Source of the DNA: Rhinopithecimicrobium faecis
GTDB lineage: Bacteria > Bacteroidota > Bacteroidia > Sphingobacteriales > Sphingobacteriaceae
Direction of reading: 5' to 3'
Assembly: GCA_017942165.1 (NCBI GenBank)
Contig: JAGKSB010000001.1
Coordinates: forward strand, 62,001-126,000
Length of the DNA: 64,000 bases
This document shows, piece after piece, positions 26,839-36,418 of this stretch. The notes under the pieces are model-generated. The model saw nothing but the letters and a program-made list of their open reading frames with translations, was not told the origin of the DNA and searched no databases. A program made the position numbers and the translations under genes. Position 1 is the first letter of the stretch. Every line of letters begins with the position of its first letter.

Positions 26839-29016
26839 ATGTTGAAGTATTTTAGTGCGCTACTAGGGTTTTTAATCCCCCTGCTTCCAATGGCACAGGC
26901 AGCCTTGGATACAGGGGAAATAAACCAACCCACTATTTTTAAATTAGCCAAACTTGGAAGCACCATTTATGAAGGTGTCTTTACGGGAAATGGATTACTT
27001 GGAACGATGGCTTACGCGCAGGGGGACACAGCCCTGCGTGTAGACATTGGGCGCACGGATGTCTACGACCATCGACCTGAAGCGGATCTCTTTGGTGCGC
27101 CACGCTTACCAATCGGGCATCTGTTGATAACCTTTCAGAAACCCTTACTTCAGCTTTCTGGGGAAATTCACCTCCAAGAGGCCGAGAATAAAATACATAT
27201 TCTAACGGATCAAGGGTCCCTGACATTCACCCTAGTGACCTTTTATGAGGAGGACTATATGTATATCCATGCTGCGGAAGAAGACTTCCATGGGGAATAT
27301 ACGATTCGCTGGGTGCCAGAGGAAGCTAAAAGCCCACGATTGCAGTTTGACTATGCAAAAAAGCCTAGCCACTACCCCTTAAATCCTCCCATTGTAACCC
27401 ATCACTCGAAGGAGGCCCTTATCTATCAGCAAGCACTCCTTGCTGGCGGGGGCTATGTCACGGGCATACGTACCCAAAAGGAGCATCATAGCACAGCATG
27501 GCTCATTACCGTAGCCTATAGCCGGGAAAATGCCCTTCCTATGGATTCCGTACGTCAGCAATTAGCAGCATTCGATTTTACGCGTTTGCCTGAGAAAATA
27601 GCGCGCCATCGAGCGTGGTGGAAAGCCTTTTATCAGCAGTCATCCTACAGCATGCCTGACAGGGAGTTACAGGAGTTTTATCAGATGCAACGCTATAAGA
27701 TTGCGAGTGCCACAGGTGCGAAAAAACCCGCATTAGACTTACAAGGCCCCTGGACAGCGCCGACACCTTGGCCCGGATACTGGTTTAACTTAAATATACA
27801 GCTAGCTTATTCCCCACTTTATACCGCTAACCATCTGGATGTAGCCTCATCGCTCTTAGCTATTATTGATCAACATACGGAACAACTTATCCGCAATGTA
27901 CCCGAAAAATATCAAAAAGATGCTGCCGGAATAGGGCGCAATGCGGGGGCTAATTTAATAGCTCCTATCCAACTTACGACCGAGAATAATGGGCGTATAG
28001 AAAATATGGGCGATGCTGAATTAAGTAATCTCACGTGGGTCTTATACTACTATTGGCAGCATTATCGCTACAGCATGGACGAGCGTATCTTCGAACGACT
28101 GTACCCCCTATTAAAGCGTTCAATTAATTACGCCTTATATTTTATTGCGAAAAACAACGATACTGGAGACTACGAATTCCAAATAAAGACCTATTCCCCA
28201 GAATATCCTAATGCCTATGACTATAATACCAATTACGACCTGTCGCTTTTAAAATGGGGTTTACAAACATTGATGGCACTGGCCGATCAACACAAGCTTA
28301 CTGATGTTGACTATCCGAGGTGGAAGGAGATCGCTACGCATTTAAAACATTTTCCAAAAGATGAAACGGGCTTTAAAATTTCCGATAACATCGCCTATAC
28401 AGAATCTCATAGACACTATTCACACCTTATGATGATCTACCCCTTGCATTTACTGCTGGCGGACTCCCCTGAAAACAATCAGTTAATAGATCGTTCGCTG
28501 GCACATTGGCAAAGTAAAAATCAATCCCTTCAGGGCTATTCATTTACGGGATTAGCATCCATAGAAGCCATCCGTGGGCATGGTAACAAAGCCCGTGATG
28601 CCATCAAGCTGCTCCTTAAGAAGTATATTAAGCCGAATACACTCTATGCGGAATCTGGACCTGTGATAGAAACGCCCTTAGCTGCTGCCACCAGCTTGCA
28701 GGAATTAGCCTTACAGTTTTGGGGAGGCACAATTCGCGTGTTCCCTGCGGTACCTTCGGATTGGGAATCGCTACATTTTAAATCCTTCCGTACAGATGGG
28801 GCCTTTCTAATTTCAGGGACACGTGAAAATTACGCTAATAAGGAAGTAAAAGTCACGGCAGAAAAGGGAGGGAAATTAAAAATTAAGGTAAATTTAACAG
28901 GTGAAAGTCAATACCTTGTAAAAGGAAAAGCACAGTTCATAGCGAAGGCTGGAGATATTTACAGCTTCGAAACATTTCCTGGAGATACAATCCATTTTTA
29001 CCAATTGGAAAAATAA
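26839..29016 (+). CDS. GH95-like glycoside hydrolase, divergent active site
   Basis: A 725-residue secreted protein (signal peptide ending near MAQA). It has an N-terminal beta-sandwich (GNGLLGTMAYAQGDTALRVD) and an (alpha/alpha)6-barrel ending in the GH95-style TIRVFPAVPSDWESLHFKSF block. HRHYSHLMMIYPL corresponds to the GH95 HRHxSHL motif. The two Asn that activate water in Bifidobacterium AfcA appear as Asn317 and Asn319 (FNLN), and a Glu in SPEY is residue 455. The catalytic-base region, normally IDGNFG, is instead VIETPL with Glu611. The fold assignment is fairly safe; fucosidase activity is not, given this change and the uronide-related neighbours. Confidence 0.72.
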   Translation: MLKYFSALLGFLIPLLPMAQAALDTGEINQPTIFKLAKLGSTIYEGVFTGNGLLGTMAYAQGDTALRVDIGRTDVYDHRPEADLFGAPRLPIGHLLITFQKPLLQLSGEIHLQEAENKIHILTDQGSLTFTLVTFYEEDYMYIHAAEEDFHGEYTIRWVPEEAKSPRLQFDYAKKPSHYPLNPPIVTHHSKEALIYQQALLAGGGYVTGIRTQKEHHSTAWLITVAYSRENALPMDSVRQQLAAFDFTRLPEKIARHRAWWKAFYQQSSYSMPDRELQEFYQMQRYKIASATGAKKPALDLQGPWTAPTPWPGYWFNLNIQLAYSPLYTANHLDVASSLLAIIDQHTEQLIRNVPEKYQKDAAGIGRNAGANLIAPIQLTTENNGRIENMGDAELSNLTWVLYYYWQHYRYSMDERIFERLYPLLKRSINYALYFIAKNNDTGDYEFQIKTYSPEYPNAYDYNTNYDLSLLKWGLQTLMALADQHKLTDVDYPRWKEIATHLKHFPKDETGFKISDNIAYTESHRHYSHLMMIYPLHLLLADSPENNQLIDRSLAHWQSKNQSLQGYSFTGLASIEAIRGHGNKARDAIKLLLKKYIKPNTLYAESGPVIETPLAAATSLQELALQFWGGTIRVFPAVPSDWESLHFKSFRTDGAFLISGTRENYANKEVKVTAEKGGKLKIKVNLTGESQYLVKGKAQFIAKAGDIYSFETFPGDTIHFYQLEK

Positions 29017-29055
29017 AATAAACTAATCAACCATAAATCTAACTTTTAAAAGTTC

Positions 29056-30366
29056 ATGAATCGGAGATCTATTTTAAAAAATATAGGCATTCTGGGACTA
29101 TCCAGCATGTCCTTCAAGTTCGCAAAAGGAAGCTCCCAAGATTTCGTAAAAGAAAGCTCCCAAGCTCCGGAACACCGAAACGCAGCGCAGGTCGATCGAC
29201 GCCCCATGGAGCCACAGAATGACCGCGCATACTGGGTAGCACTTATCACGCAGATAGCTTCCCCCATACTCTCGACACTGAGTAAACAACAACTCCGACT
29301 ACAGATGCCAATGGAAGTGAGTCCAAGCTTTGATAAGCGGGATCCTGGTGTTGGATACCTTGAAGCCTTTGGGCGCTTAATAGCAGGAATAGCGCCGTGG
29401 CTGGCACTTCCTGATGACAGCAGTACCGAAGGGCAGTTGCGGGTTAAACTTCGTAAACAAGCCCTCCTAGGGATTCAGTATGGTGTGGATCCCGGGAGTC
29501 CTGATTATTTCTCTTGGCGGGTTAATTCCTCACAACCATTAGTGGATGCCGCTCACTTGGCGCAAGCATTTTTGCGGGCTCCAAAAGCCTTGTGGGAGCC
29601 CCTTCCAGCGCTGACAAAAGCACAGGTTGTCACGGAGTTCAAGCTGCTTCGAGCGATTAAGCCTAATGAGAGCAACTGGCTTTTATTTTCCGCTATGGTA
29701 GAGACTTTTTTAGCATCAGTTGGTGAATCTCCAGTGGTAGCGAAAATAGATTATGCCATCGAAAAATTTGACAGTGAATGGTATGTTGGTGACGGCTGGT
29801 ACTCCGATGGTGCCAGCTTCAGCTTCGACCATTATAATGGTCATGTTATTCATTCCATGCTCGTAGATACCTTACAGCATAACCGCATGCGTGGTGCGGA
29901 GTTTGAAGTCTTATACGAACGTGCTTACAAACGGATGCAGCGCTATGGACATCACCTAGAGCGCATGATTTCCCCTGAAGGGACCTACTTAGTCGTAGGG
30001 CGCTCTTCAACATATCGTACGGCAGCTTTTCAACCCCTATCGCAATTAGTCTTGGATCAGCGCCTACCTGAGGACCTTTCCAATGGACAAATTCGCGCTG
30101 CCTTAACGGCGATAAAAAAACGACTATTTATCCCAGAGACATTTTCGAAATCAGGTTGGCTGACAATGGGACTGATCGGTGCTGAGCAGCAGAATTTAGC
30201 CGACTACTACACCAATGCGGGTTCCATGTATGTGACCTCCTTATCCTTTCTACCCTTAGGTTTACCCGCGGATCATGACTTCTGGACATGCCCTGCGGAG
30301 AAATGGACGAGTCAAAAAGCTTGGTCTGGGGAACAATTTCCAAAAGATTATTACGTAACCTATTAA
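29056..30366 (+). CDS. DUF2264 family protein, candidate GH154 hydrolase
   Basis: A 436-residue protein matching the DUF2264 family in outline: NDRAYWVALITQIASPILST, YLEAFGRLIAGIAPWLALPD, NWLLFSAMVETFL, WYVGDGWYSDGASFSFDHYN and YLVVGRSSTYRTAAFQPL. From memory, members of this family founded CAZy GH154 with beta-glucuronidase activity, which would suit the GH88 neighbour. The N-terminus MNRRSILKNIGILGL resembles a Tat signal with twin Arg, so export in folded form is possible. It is 40 bases after the GH95-like gene and 10 before the GH88 gene. Confidence 0.75.
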   Translation: MNRRSILKNIGILGLSSMSFKFAKGSSQDFVKESSQAPEHRNAAQVDRRPMEPQNDRAYWVALITQIASPILSTLSKQQLRLQMPMEVSPSFDKRDPGVGYLEAFGRLIAGIAPWLALPDDSSTEGQLRVKLRKQALLGIQYGVDPGSPDYFSWRVNSSQPLVDAAHLAQAFLRAPKALWEPLPALTKAQVVTEFKLLRAIKPNESNWLLFSAMVETFLASVGESPVVAKIDYAIEKFDSEWYVGDGWYSDGASFSFDHYNGHVIHSMLVDTLQHNRMRGAEFEVLYERAYKRMQRYGHHLERMISPEGTYLVVGRSSTYRTAAFQPLSQLVLDQRLPEDLSNGQIRAALTAIKKRLFIPETFSKSGWLTMGLIGAEQQNLADYYTNAGSMYVTSLSFLPLGLPADHDFWTCPAEKWTSQKAWSGEQFPKDYYVTY

Positions 30367-30375
30367 TAGTAAATC

Positions 30376-31611
30376 ATGAAAAGAATATTTTTAACGGCAG
30401 TGAGTATGCTCTTATGTATGACAGCTACGCAAGCACAATTCAAAGGGGAGCTTGCGCTCTCCCAAGAGTTTATTAATAAAAATCTCCATGATGGCGGAAA
30501 GCAGCTTAAATATTTAGCCGAGCAGACACCCGAAGACCGCATGCCTAGAACCTTTCAAAATGGAAAACAACAACCTTCAAATACCGGATGGTGGACCTCT
30601 GGATTTTTTCCGGGAACGCTCTTATATGCTTATGAAGGAACAGGAGATACAACCTTCCTAGCGCTATCAAAAGATAAATTGCGCATCTTAGAAAAAGAAA
30701 AAAATAATAAATCAACACATGACTTAGGTTTTATGATTTTTTGCTCTTTTGGAAATGCTTTACGCCTAACCGGAGATTCCACAGCATATAAGGAAATCCT
30801 AACAACAGGAGCAGCATCCTTAGCTACCCGATTCAGCCCCGTAACGAAGACCATCCGATCGTGGGATCACGGCAAATGGAGCTTCCCAGTAATTATTGAC
30901 AATATGATGAACTTAGAGTTCCTTACTCAAGTCAGCAAGATTACGGGAGACAAGAAATATGCTACTCTCGCAAAAGTCCATGCCAACACCACCATGGCCA
31001 ATCATTTTCGGAAAGATTACAGCTCTTACCATGTTGTGGATTATGACACCCTGTCGGGAAAAGCTCGTGCTTTTGAAACGGCACAAGGTGCATTTGATGA
31101 ATCTGCATGGGCTAGAGGACAAGCCTGGGCCTTATATGGCTATACCATGATGTTCCGCGAAACGAAGGACAAAAAATATTTGAAATTCGCGCGCCATATA
31201 GCGAATTTTTATTTAACGCATCCCAACTTACCTAAAGACTTAATCCCCTACTGGGATTTCAACCAAGATAAGATTAGCTCGGACAGCAAATACTACCCAT
31301 ACAAAGATCTAAGAGATGTTTCTACAGCATCTGTCGTGGCTTCATCATTATTGGAATTAAGCAGCTACACCAAGGGGGAGGAAGCAACAAATTATATGCG
31401 TAAAGCGGAGCATATGCTCAAAAGCTTATCCTCACCAGCTTATCAAGCAGCATATGGTGAAAATGGAGGCTTTATATTAAAGCATTCTGTAGGCTCTATT
31501 CCTCATAATACGGAAATTGATGTACCCTTAACCTACGCCGATTACTATTATCTAGAAGCGCTAATTAGGTATGACAGACTGCTAAAAGGAAAGCCTGTCA
31601 TTCTGTTTTAA
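30376..31611 (+). CDS. GH88 unsaturated uronyl hydrolase
   Basis: A 411-residue (alpha/alpha)6-barrel enzyme that hydrates and releases the 4,5-unsaturated uronic acid left at the non-reducing end by polysaccharide lyases. A signal peptide ends near ATQA. The two catalytic Asp of the family are seen as Asp116 (STHDLGFM) and Asp175 (PVIIDNMMNLE), 59 residues apart, close to the 61 in the Bacillus enzyme. SAWARGQAWALYGYTMMF and NTEIDVPLTYADYYYLEALI are further GH88 signatures. GH105 is the alternative family but fits less well. Last gene of the glycan locus, followed by a terminator. Confidence 0.88.
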   Translation: MKRIFLTAVSMLLCMTATQAQFKGELALSQEFINKNLHDGGKQLKYLAEQTPEDRMPRTFQNGKQQPSNTGWWTSGFFPGTLLYAYEGTGDTTFLALSKDKLRILEKEKNNKSTHDLGFMIFCSFGNALRLTGDSTAYKEILTTGAASLATRFSPVTKTIRSWDHGKWSFPVIIDNMMNLEFLTQVSKITGDKKYATLAKVHANTTMANHFRKDYSSYHVVDYDTLSGKARAFETAQGAFDESAWARGQAWALYGYTMMFRETKDKKYLKFARHIANFYLTHPNLPKDLIPYWDFNQDKISSDSKYYPYKDLRDVSTASVVASSLLELSSYTKGEEATNYMRKAEHMLKSLSSPAYQAAYGENGGFILKHSVGSIPHNTEIDVPLTYADYYYLEALIRYDRLLKGKPVILF

Positions 31612-31614
31612 AAA

Positions 31615-31654
31615 AAAAGGCGCTGCAAGCTTCGAGATAGCTTACAGCGCCTTT
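31615..31654. terminator. Bidirectional terminator between the glycan locus and the CoA-binding gene
   Basis: AAGGCGCTGCAAGC pairs with GCTTACAGCGCCTT (one mismatch). On the minus strand a long T-run follows; on the plus strand TTTAATAG follows. It serves both convergent transcripts. Confidence 0.8.
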
Positions 31655-31710
31655 AATAGATTATTTTATAAACGATGAGACTCGTCCCCTAGTCTATCGT
31701 GCAGGGCGCA

Positions 31711-32070
31711 TTAATATTGGCCAGTGCTCAACAGGACAAGCGTACAAGCTTCCACAGGCTCGATAGCATGCTCCCTCAATAGCAGCGCTAACTCGGGGTT
31801 TTCTGCGCCTGGATTAAAGATTACACGCTTAGGTTTCGTCGTTAATAAATAATCGTAATAAGCCGCTTGCTTTCCTGCCGACAAATATAAGGTCACGGTG
31901 TCAATATCATTAAAAATCTCTTTTGGACTTTGAATAGGCTGCCCTGCAACTTCCCCTTGTTTCAGGCCTATATTAATCAATTCATGTCCATGCTTTACCA
32001 GCTGATGTGCCGCTTTATAGGCATATCGTTCTGGGTTTGTGCTCGCTCCAATAATTAGCGTTTTTTTCAT
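31711..32070 (-). CDS. CoA-binding domain protein, single-domain Rossmann type
   Basis: A 119-residue protein with the CoA_binding_2 fold: LIIGASTNPERYAYKAAHQL at the N-terminus is the dinucleotide or CoA loop, followed by SPKEIFNDIDTVTLYLSAG and IFNPGAENPEL. Small stand-alone members are common; their role is unknown, but the fold binds CoA in succinyl-CoA synthetase and related enzymes. It lies 20 bases after the serine hydrolase gene in the same direction. Confidence 0.8.
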   Translation of the reverse strand: MKKTLIIGASTNPERYAYKAAHQLVKHGHELINIGLKQGEVAGQPIQSPKEIFNDIDTVTLYLSAGKQAAYYDYLLTTKPKRVIFNPGAENPELALLLREHAIEPVEACTLVLLSTGQY

Positions 32071-32090
32071 AATTGGTTATAATTAAGTTT

Positions 32091-33278
32091 TTAATTGACT
32101 ACAAAATCCCCATTCGCATTATAGGCATTCTGACGAAGTACAGGCATACCTAATAAGCTATAGAGCTCATCTAACTTTGTCAAACTTCCATTGGTCATAT
32201 TGGAGAGTAAGACGATCGTAATATTTCTTTTCAGATCCCGTACATAAATATTACGAAAACCATGCCACCAACCTGTATGATAGACAATACGATCTTCTCC
32301 AGGGCTGAATGTGCGCCAGCCTAATCCATAGCTAAATACCCCGCGCTTAGCGTCAGAATAAGTCGTGTAAGCGGAATCTAATAAAGACTGTCTTATAATT
32401 CTTCCTTCGCGGAGTGCAATATCCAGGAGGAACATGTCCTGCACGGTACTATAAACTCCCTTATCACCCAAGGGGCCATCTAGGAAATTTTGAACGACTG
32501 AACGGCGCCAAACTTTATCATGTCCGATAACATCGGTAGGAATTTTGGCATACTTCACCTTGGAAAGGCCTGCGGTATTTTTCATTCCAGCAGGCTTGAA
32601 AATATTTTCCTCCATAAAAGTAGCATAGTCTTGACCTGAGACTTTCTCTATGATAGCTCCCAGAACCATGTAGTTACTGTTGTTATAAAAAAAGCGCGCA
32701 TCGGGTTTTCCATAAGTTGCAGGCTTATGTTCAATTAATAAGTTGATGGCATCTTGATTACTCATTCCTTTCTTTTTATCCTTCCATACACCATCAGAAA
32801 AATAGACATAGTTAGGCAGGCCCGAACGATGTGAAAGCAAGTGTTTTATTTTCACCCCCGGATAAGGAAAGGTCGGATAGAAGTCATTGACAGTTTGTTC
32901 AAGGGTTAACTTCCCCTGCTCCACCAGTTTTAAAACCCCTAAGGAAGTCAGGGGCTTGGAAACGGAGGCTAACTCAAACTTCGAATTGAGCTTCAAAGAA
33001 TCTTTCATCAGGTAGTTAGCCCATCCAAAAGTATTCTGATAAATGATCTTCCCTTCTTTAGCAATCAGCACATTCCCATTGAAGCCTGATTTCTGATGCA
33101 GCTTCTTCATATAGGCATCGATACGTGGATCCGCATCCGCAGGATTATATAAGAGGCTTATGCTATCTTTTTGCACTTGTTGTACTTCCGCTTGAATACG
33201 TTTTTCTTCAGCAGAGGTACAGGCGGCAAATTGCGTAGTTAGGAGGGCCATAAGCCCGGACAAGAATATTAATTTCAC
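32091..33278 (-). CDS. Serine hydrolase of the beta-lactamase class C family, lipoprotein
   Basis: A 395-residue penicillin-binding-protein-like enzyme. The lipobox (FAAC, Cys near residue 20) predicts membrane anchoring in the periplasm. The nucleophile motif SVSK (ELASVSKPLTSLG), the YNN motif (FYNNSNYMVLGAII) and the third motif HTG (VYHTGWWHGFRN) are all present, so it should be catalytically competent. Substrate is unknown; candidates are D-amino peptides or esters. No resistance role is implied by the context. Confidence 0.88.
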   Translation of the reverse strand: MKLIFLSGLMALLTTQFAACTSAEEKRIQAEVQQVQKDSISLLYNPADADPRIDAYMKKLHQKSGFNGNVLIAKEGKIIYQNTFGWANYLMKDSLKLNSKFELASVSKPLTSLGVLKLVEQGKLTLEQTVNDFYPTFPYPGVKIKHLLSHRSGLPNYVYFSDGVWKDKKKGMSNQDAINLLIEHKPATYGKPDARFFYNNSNYMVLGAIIEKVSGQDYATFMEENIFKPAGMKNTAGLSKVKYAKIPTDVIGHDKVWRRSVVQNFLDGPLGDKGVYSTVQDMFLLDIALREGRIIRQSLLDSAYTTYSDAKRGVFSYGLGWRTFSPGEDRIVYHTGWWHGFRNIYVRDLKRNITIVLLSNMTNGSLTKLDELYSLLGMPVLRQNAYNANGDFVVN

Positions 33279-33450
33279 AAATATGTATTTTATGTTATAG
33301 CTATACTATAATTAATGCTAAAACGATGAATTTAGTATAAAAAACTGAATTATAATACCACTTTAAGCTAATTTTTTATAAATAACTGTTATTTATGGCC
33401 TTTTAGTTTATCCTTTTATAGCTCCTATTTTATGGAAAATACTTTAAACA

Positions 33451-33484
33451 AAAGAGGCTACCAAATTACTTTGGTAGCCTCTTT
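33451..33484 (-). terminator. Terminator after pdhC
   Basis: A perfect 15-bp stem (AAAGAGGCTACCAAA with TTTGGTAGCCTCTTT) around TTAC, followed on the minus strand by TTGTTT. It lies 18 bases after the pdhC stop codon. Confidence 0.85.
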
Positions 33485-33502
33485 ATTATAAGTTGGTAAG
33501 TA

Positions 33503-35146
33503 TTATGCCAATAAACGAATTGGCGCTTCTAATAAACCTTTTAATGTTTGTAGGAACTGTGCACCTGTTGCACCATCTACGACACGGTGGTCACAGCCTA
33601 ATGTCAACTTCATCACGTTTCCAGGTACTACAGCACCATTCTTAACGACAGGAACTTGTTGAATTGCTCCTACTGAAAGGATCGCTCCATCTGGGGAGTT
33701 GATAATAGATGTAAATTCATCTATACCGAACATGCCTAAGTTGGAAACCGTGAAAGTAGAACCTTCCCAATCTGCAGGAGTTAATTTTTTCGATTTCGCT
33801 TTACCAGCGAAGTCTTTCACTTCTGCAGAGATATGAGACAATGATTTACCGTCAGCAAAACGTACTACAGGAACTAACAAACCGTCTTCTACAGCCATAG
33901 CAACACCGATGTTGGTATGTTGGTTAAAACGGATTTTGTCACCACCCCATGAAGAGTTTACTGCAGGATGTTGTTTCAATGCTACCGCTACCGCTTTCAC
34001 GACGATATCATTAAAAGAAACTTTCACTGGAGCTACCGCATTGATTTGCGTACGCGCTTCCATGGCATTATCCATATCAATACTTACTGTTAAGTAGAAA
34101 TGTGGAGCTGTGAATAAGCTTTCCCCTAAGCGGCGAGCGATTGTTTTCCGCATTTGGGAAACAGGCACTTCCGTAAAGGACTCCTCCCCTACAAACTGTG
34201 GTAGGACTACAGCTTTTGTTTCAGGAGCGGCTTTTGTTTCCGCTGCTGGCGCAGGCGCTGCTGCTTTAGCTGCTACAGGAACGTAAGTTTCCACATCGCG
34301 TTTAACGATACGTCCACCTTCGGCCGAACCTTTTACATCATTTAAATTGATTCCTTTCTCTTGGGCAATTTTACGCGCTAAAGGCGAAGCTTTAACACGC
34401 GAATCATCCGCCGTAGAAGTTGTTGCTGCTGCTGTTTCCGAAGGAGTTGCTACAGGAGCTTCCTCTTTCGCCGCTACAGGAGCTGCTGCCGCTGTACTTG
34501 TAGAACTTTGATTTAACAAAGGAGTAATATCTGTTCCCGCAGGACCAACAATAGCAATGATAGCATTAACTTTTGCTGCCTCACCCGCTTCCAGACCGAT
34601 ATGTAATAACGTTCCATCTGCATAGGCCGTTACTTCCATTGTTGCTTTATCTGTTTCTACATCTGCGATAGAATCGTCAGATTTAATAGTATCCCCTACT
34701 TTGAAGTTCCACTGTGCAATAACACCTTCAGTCATCGTATCCGATAATAAAGGCATTGTAATTACAGTTACACCTAATTCTTCAGGCGTTACTGTTGCTG
34801 CAGCAGGAGCTGCTGCAGAAGTCGCTACAGGAGCTTCCTCTTTCGCTGTGGACGTCTCTTCAGAAGTCGCATTTGAGTCACCTGCTAAAAGTGCTTGAAA
34901 GTCTTCACCTTCCTCACCTAACACCGCAATAACGGCATTAATAGCAACTGCTTCACCCTCTTTAGGGCCAATATATAAAATCGTACCCTCTTGGTAAGAT
35001 TCAAAATCCATCGTAGCTTTATCAGTTTCTACTTCAGCAATTAAATCTCCAGAGTTAACTTTATCACCAACATTTTTGTGCCATTTAGCGATGACCCCTT
35101 CGGTCATAGTATCGCTCATTTTCGGCATTCTTACTACTTCAGCCAT
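33503..35146 (-). CDS. pdhC: Pyruvate dehydrogenase complex E2, dihydrolipoamide acetyltransferase
   Basis: A 547-residue E2 core subunit that transfers acetyl groups to CoA. Two lipoyl domains are present, each with a lipoylated Lys (ETDKATMDF near residue 43 and ETDKATMEV in the second). They are joined by Ala/Pro-rich linkers. The E1/E3-binding domain (VKASPLARKIAQEKGINLND) follows. The catalytic domain ends in CDHRVVDGATGAQFLQTLKG with the active-site His. It lies 31 bases after pdhA. E1 beta is not adjacent. Confidence 0.96.
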   Translation of the reverse strand: MAEVVRMPKMSDTMTEGVIAKWHKNVGDKVNSGDLIAEVETDKATMDFESYQEGTILYIGPKEGEAVAINAVIAVLGEEGEDFQALLAGDSNATSEETSTAKEEAPVATSAAAPAAATVTPEELGVTVITMPLLSDTMTEGVIAQWNFKVGDTIKSDDSIADVETDKATMEVTAYADGTLLHIGLEAGEAAKVNAIIAIVGPAGTDITPLLNQSSTSTAAAAPVAAKEEAPVATPSETAAATTSTADDSRVKASPLARKIAQEKGINLNDVKGSAEGGRIVKRDVETYVPVAAKAAAPAPAAETKAAPETKAVVLPQFVGEESFTEVPVSQMRKTIARRLGESLFTAPHFYLTVSIDMDNAMEARTQINAVAPVKVSFNDIVVKAVAVALKQHPAVNSSWGGDKIRFNQHTNIGVAMAVEDGLLVPVVRFADGKSLSHISAEVKDFAGKAKSKKLTPADWEGSTFTVSNLGMFGIDEFTSIINSPDGAILSVGAIQQVPVVKNGAVVPGNVMKLTLGCDHRVVDGATGAQFLQTLKGLLEAPIRLLA

Positions 35147-35177
35147 TTGCTTTAAAAATTTCTTAGTTAAAGTATTA

Positions 35178-36173
35178 TTAATCTAAAATAAAAGGATAGT
35201 CCTCTTGTACATAAACATCTTCATAGATTTCTTCTGCACGTGGATAAGGAGACTCTTCAGCAAATTTCACAGCTTCATCTACTACTTGTTTTACTTCGGC
35301 TTCTTGCGCTGCAAACCAAGCATCATCTGCGTAGTTATTCTCTACAATAGCAGCTCTACAAGCTAATAAAGGATCACGTCCTTTATATTCTTCTAATTCT
35401 TCTTTCGTACGGTATTTTGCAGGGTCAGACATTGAGTGACCTTTGTAACGGTATGTACGAATTTCTAAGAATGTAGGACCTTCACCTGCACGTGCACGAC
35501 GTACAGCTTCGTCCATCGCATTGTGTACAGCTACGACATCCATTCCATCAACAGGTGCTGAAGGCATATCGAATCCAAGACCCATTTTGTAGATCTCTTG
35601 CATATTCGTTGTACGTTGTACAGAAGTACCCATGGCATAACCGTTATTTTCACAAACAAAGATTACAGGTAATTTCCATAACATCGCCATATTTAACGTT
35701 TCGTTAAAAGCTCCTTGGCGCACAGCACCATCACCCATATAACAAACGTTTACGTTATCAGTACCATTATATTTCTCGGCAAAAGCAATACCAGCACCTA
35801 AAGGAATTTGACCTCCAACGATACCATGTCCGCCCATAAATTTGTGCTCTTTAGAGAAAAAGTGCATAGAACCACCTTTTCCTTTTGAACAACCTGTCGC
35901 TTTACCATACATCTCTGCCATACATGCTGCTGGAGATACTCCTTTAGCAATTGCATGAGCGTGGTCGCGATACGCAGTAATCAAAGAATCTTCAGGTTTT
36001 AAAACAGACATAGTTCCTGCTACAACGGCTTCTTGACCAATGTATAAATGACAAAAACCACGAATTTTTTGTTGACCGTAAAGTTGACCTGTTTTCTCTT
36101 CAAACTTACGCATAAGTAGCATAGATTTATACCACTCTAAATATGTCTCTTTTGTTATAGGTGTTGAACTCAT
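35178..36173 (-). CDS. pdhA: Pyruvate dehydrogenase E1 component, alpha subunit
   Basis: A 331-residue E1 alpha of the heterotetrameric type. The thiamine diphosphate motif is seen as MGDGAVRQGAFNETLNMAML with ENNGYAMGTS, and the phosphorylation-loop region as RTYRYKGHSMSDPAKYRTKE. It acts with an E1 beta encoded elsewhere to decarboxylate pyruvate and load the E2 lipoyl arms. It heads a pdhA-pdhC operon. Confidence 0.96.
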   Translation of the reverse strand: MSSTPITKETYLEWYKSMLLMRKFEEKTGQLYGQQKIRGFCHLYIGQEAVVAGTMSVLKPEDSLITAYRDHAHAIAKGVSPAACMAEMYGKATGCSKGKGGSMHFFSKEHKFMGGHGIVGGQIPLGAGIAFAEKYNGTDNVNVCYMGDGAVRQGAFNETLNMAMLWKLPVIFVCENNGYAMGTSVQRTTNMQEIYKMGLGFDMPSAPVDGMDVVAVHNAMDEAVRRARAGEGPTFLEIRTYRYKGHSMSDPAKYRTKEELEEYKGRDPLLACRAAIVENNYADDAWFAAQEAEVKQVVDEAVKFAEESPYPRAEEIYEDVYVQEDYPFILD

Positions 36174-36207
36174 CTCAAAGTTTTGAATTTCTTACTAATC
36201 TAATGTA

Positions 36208-36215
36208 CAAATCTA
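36208..36215 (-). promoter_or_regulatory. Putative promoter -7 element for pdhA
   Basis: Minus strand TAGATTTG matches TAnnTTTG, 34 bases before the pdhA ATG. No convincing -33 element at 19 bases. Confidence 0.4.
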
Positions 36216-36360
36216 ATAATTTTGACTGATATTATAGATAGGATTAAACAATTTTATTACAACTTTAAATTTGCGTAATGTATTTTAAATAAATACAATA
36301 ATGCGAATGACCAAATAAATGAACGGCGAGAATTAATAAGTTGAAAAACAAATATCACAA

Positions 36361-36394
36361 AAAAGCCAAATGACTTTGCAATCATTTGGCTTTT
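36361..36394. terminator. Terminator after hisS
   Basis: A perfect 13-bp stem (AAAAGCCAAATGA with TCATTTGGCTTTT) around 8 bases. On the minus strand TTTTTT follows, so it ends hisS transcription before the pdhA promoter. Confidence 0.85.
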
Positions 36395-36418
36395 ACATTT
36401 TTTATTGAATGATAATAA

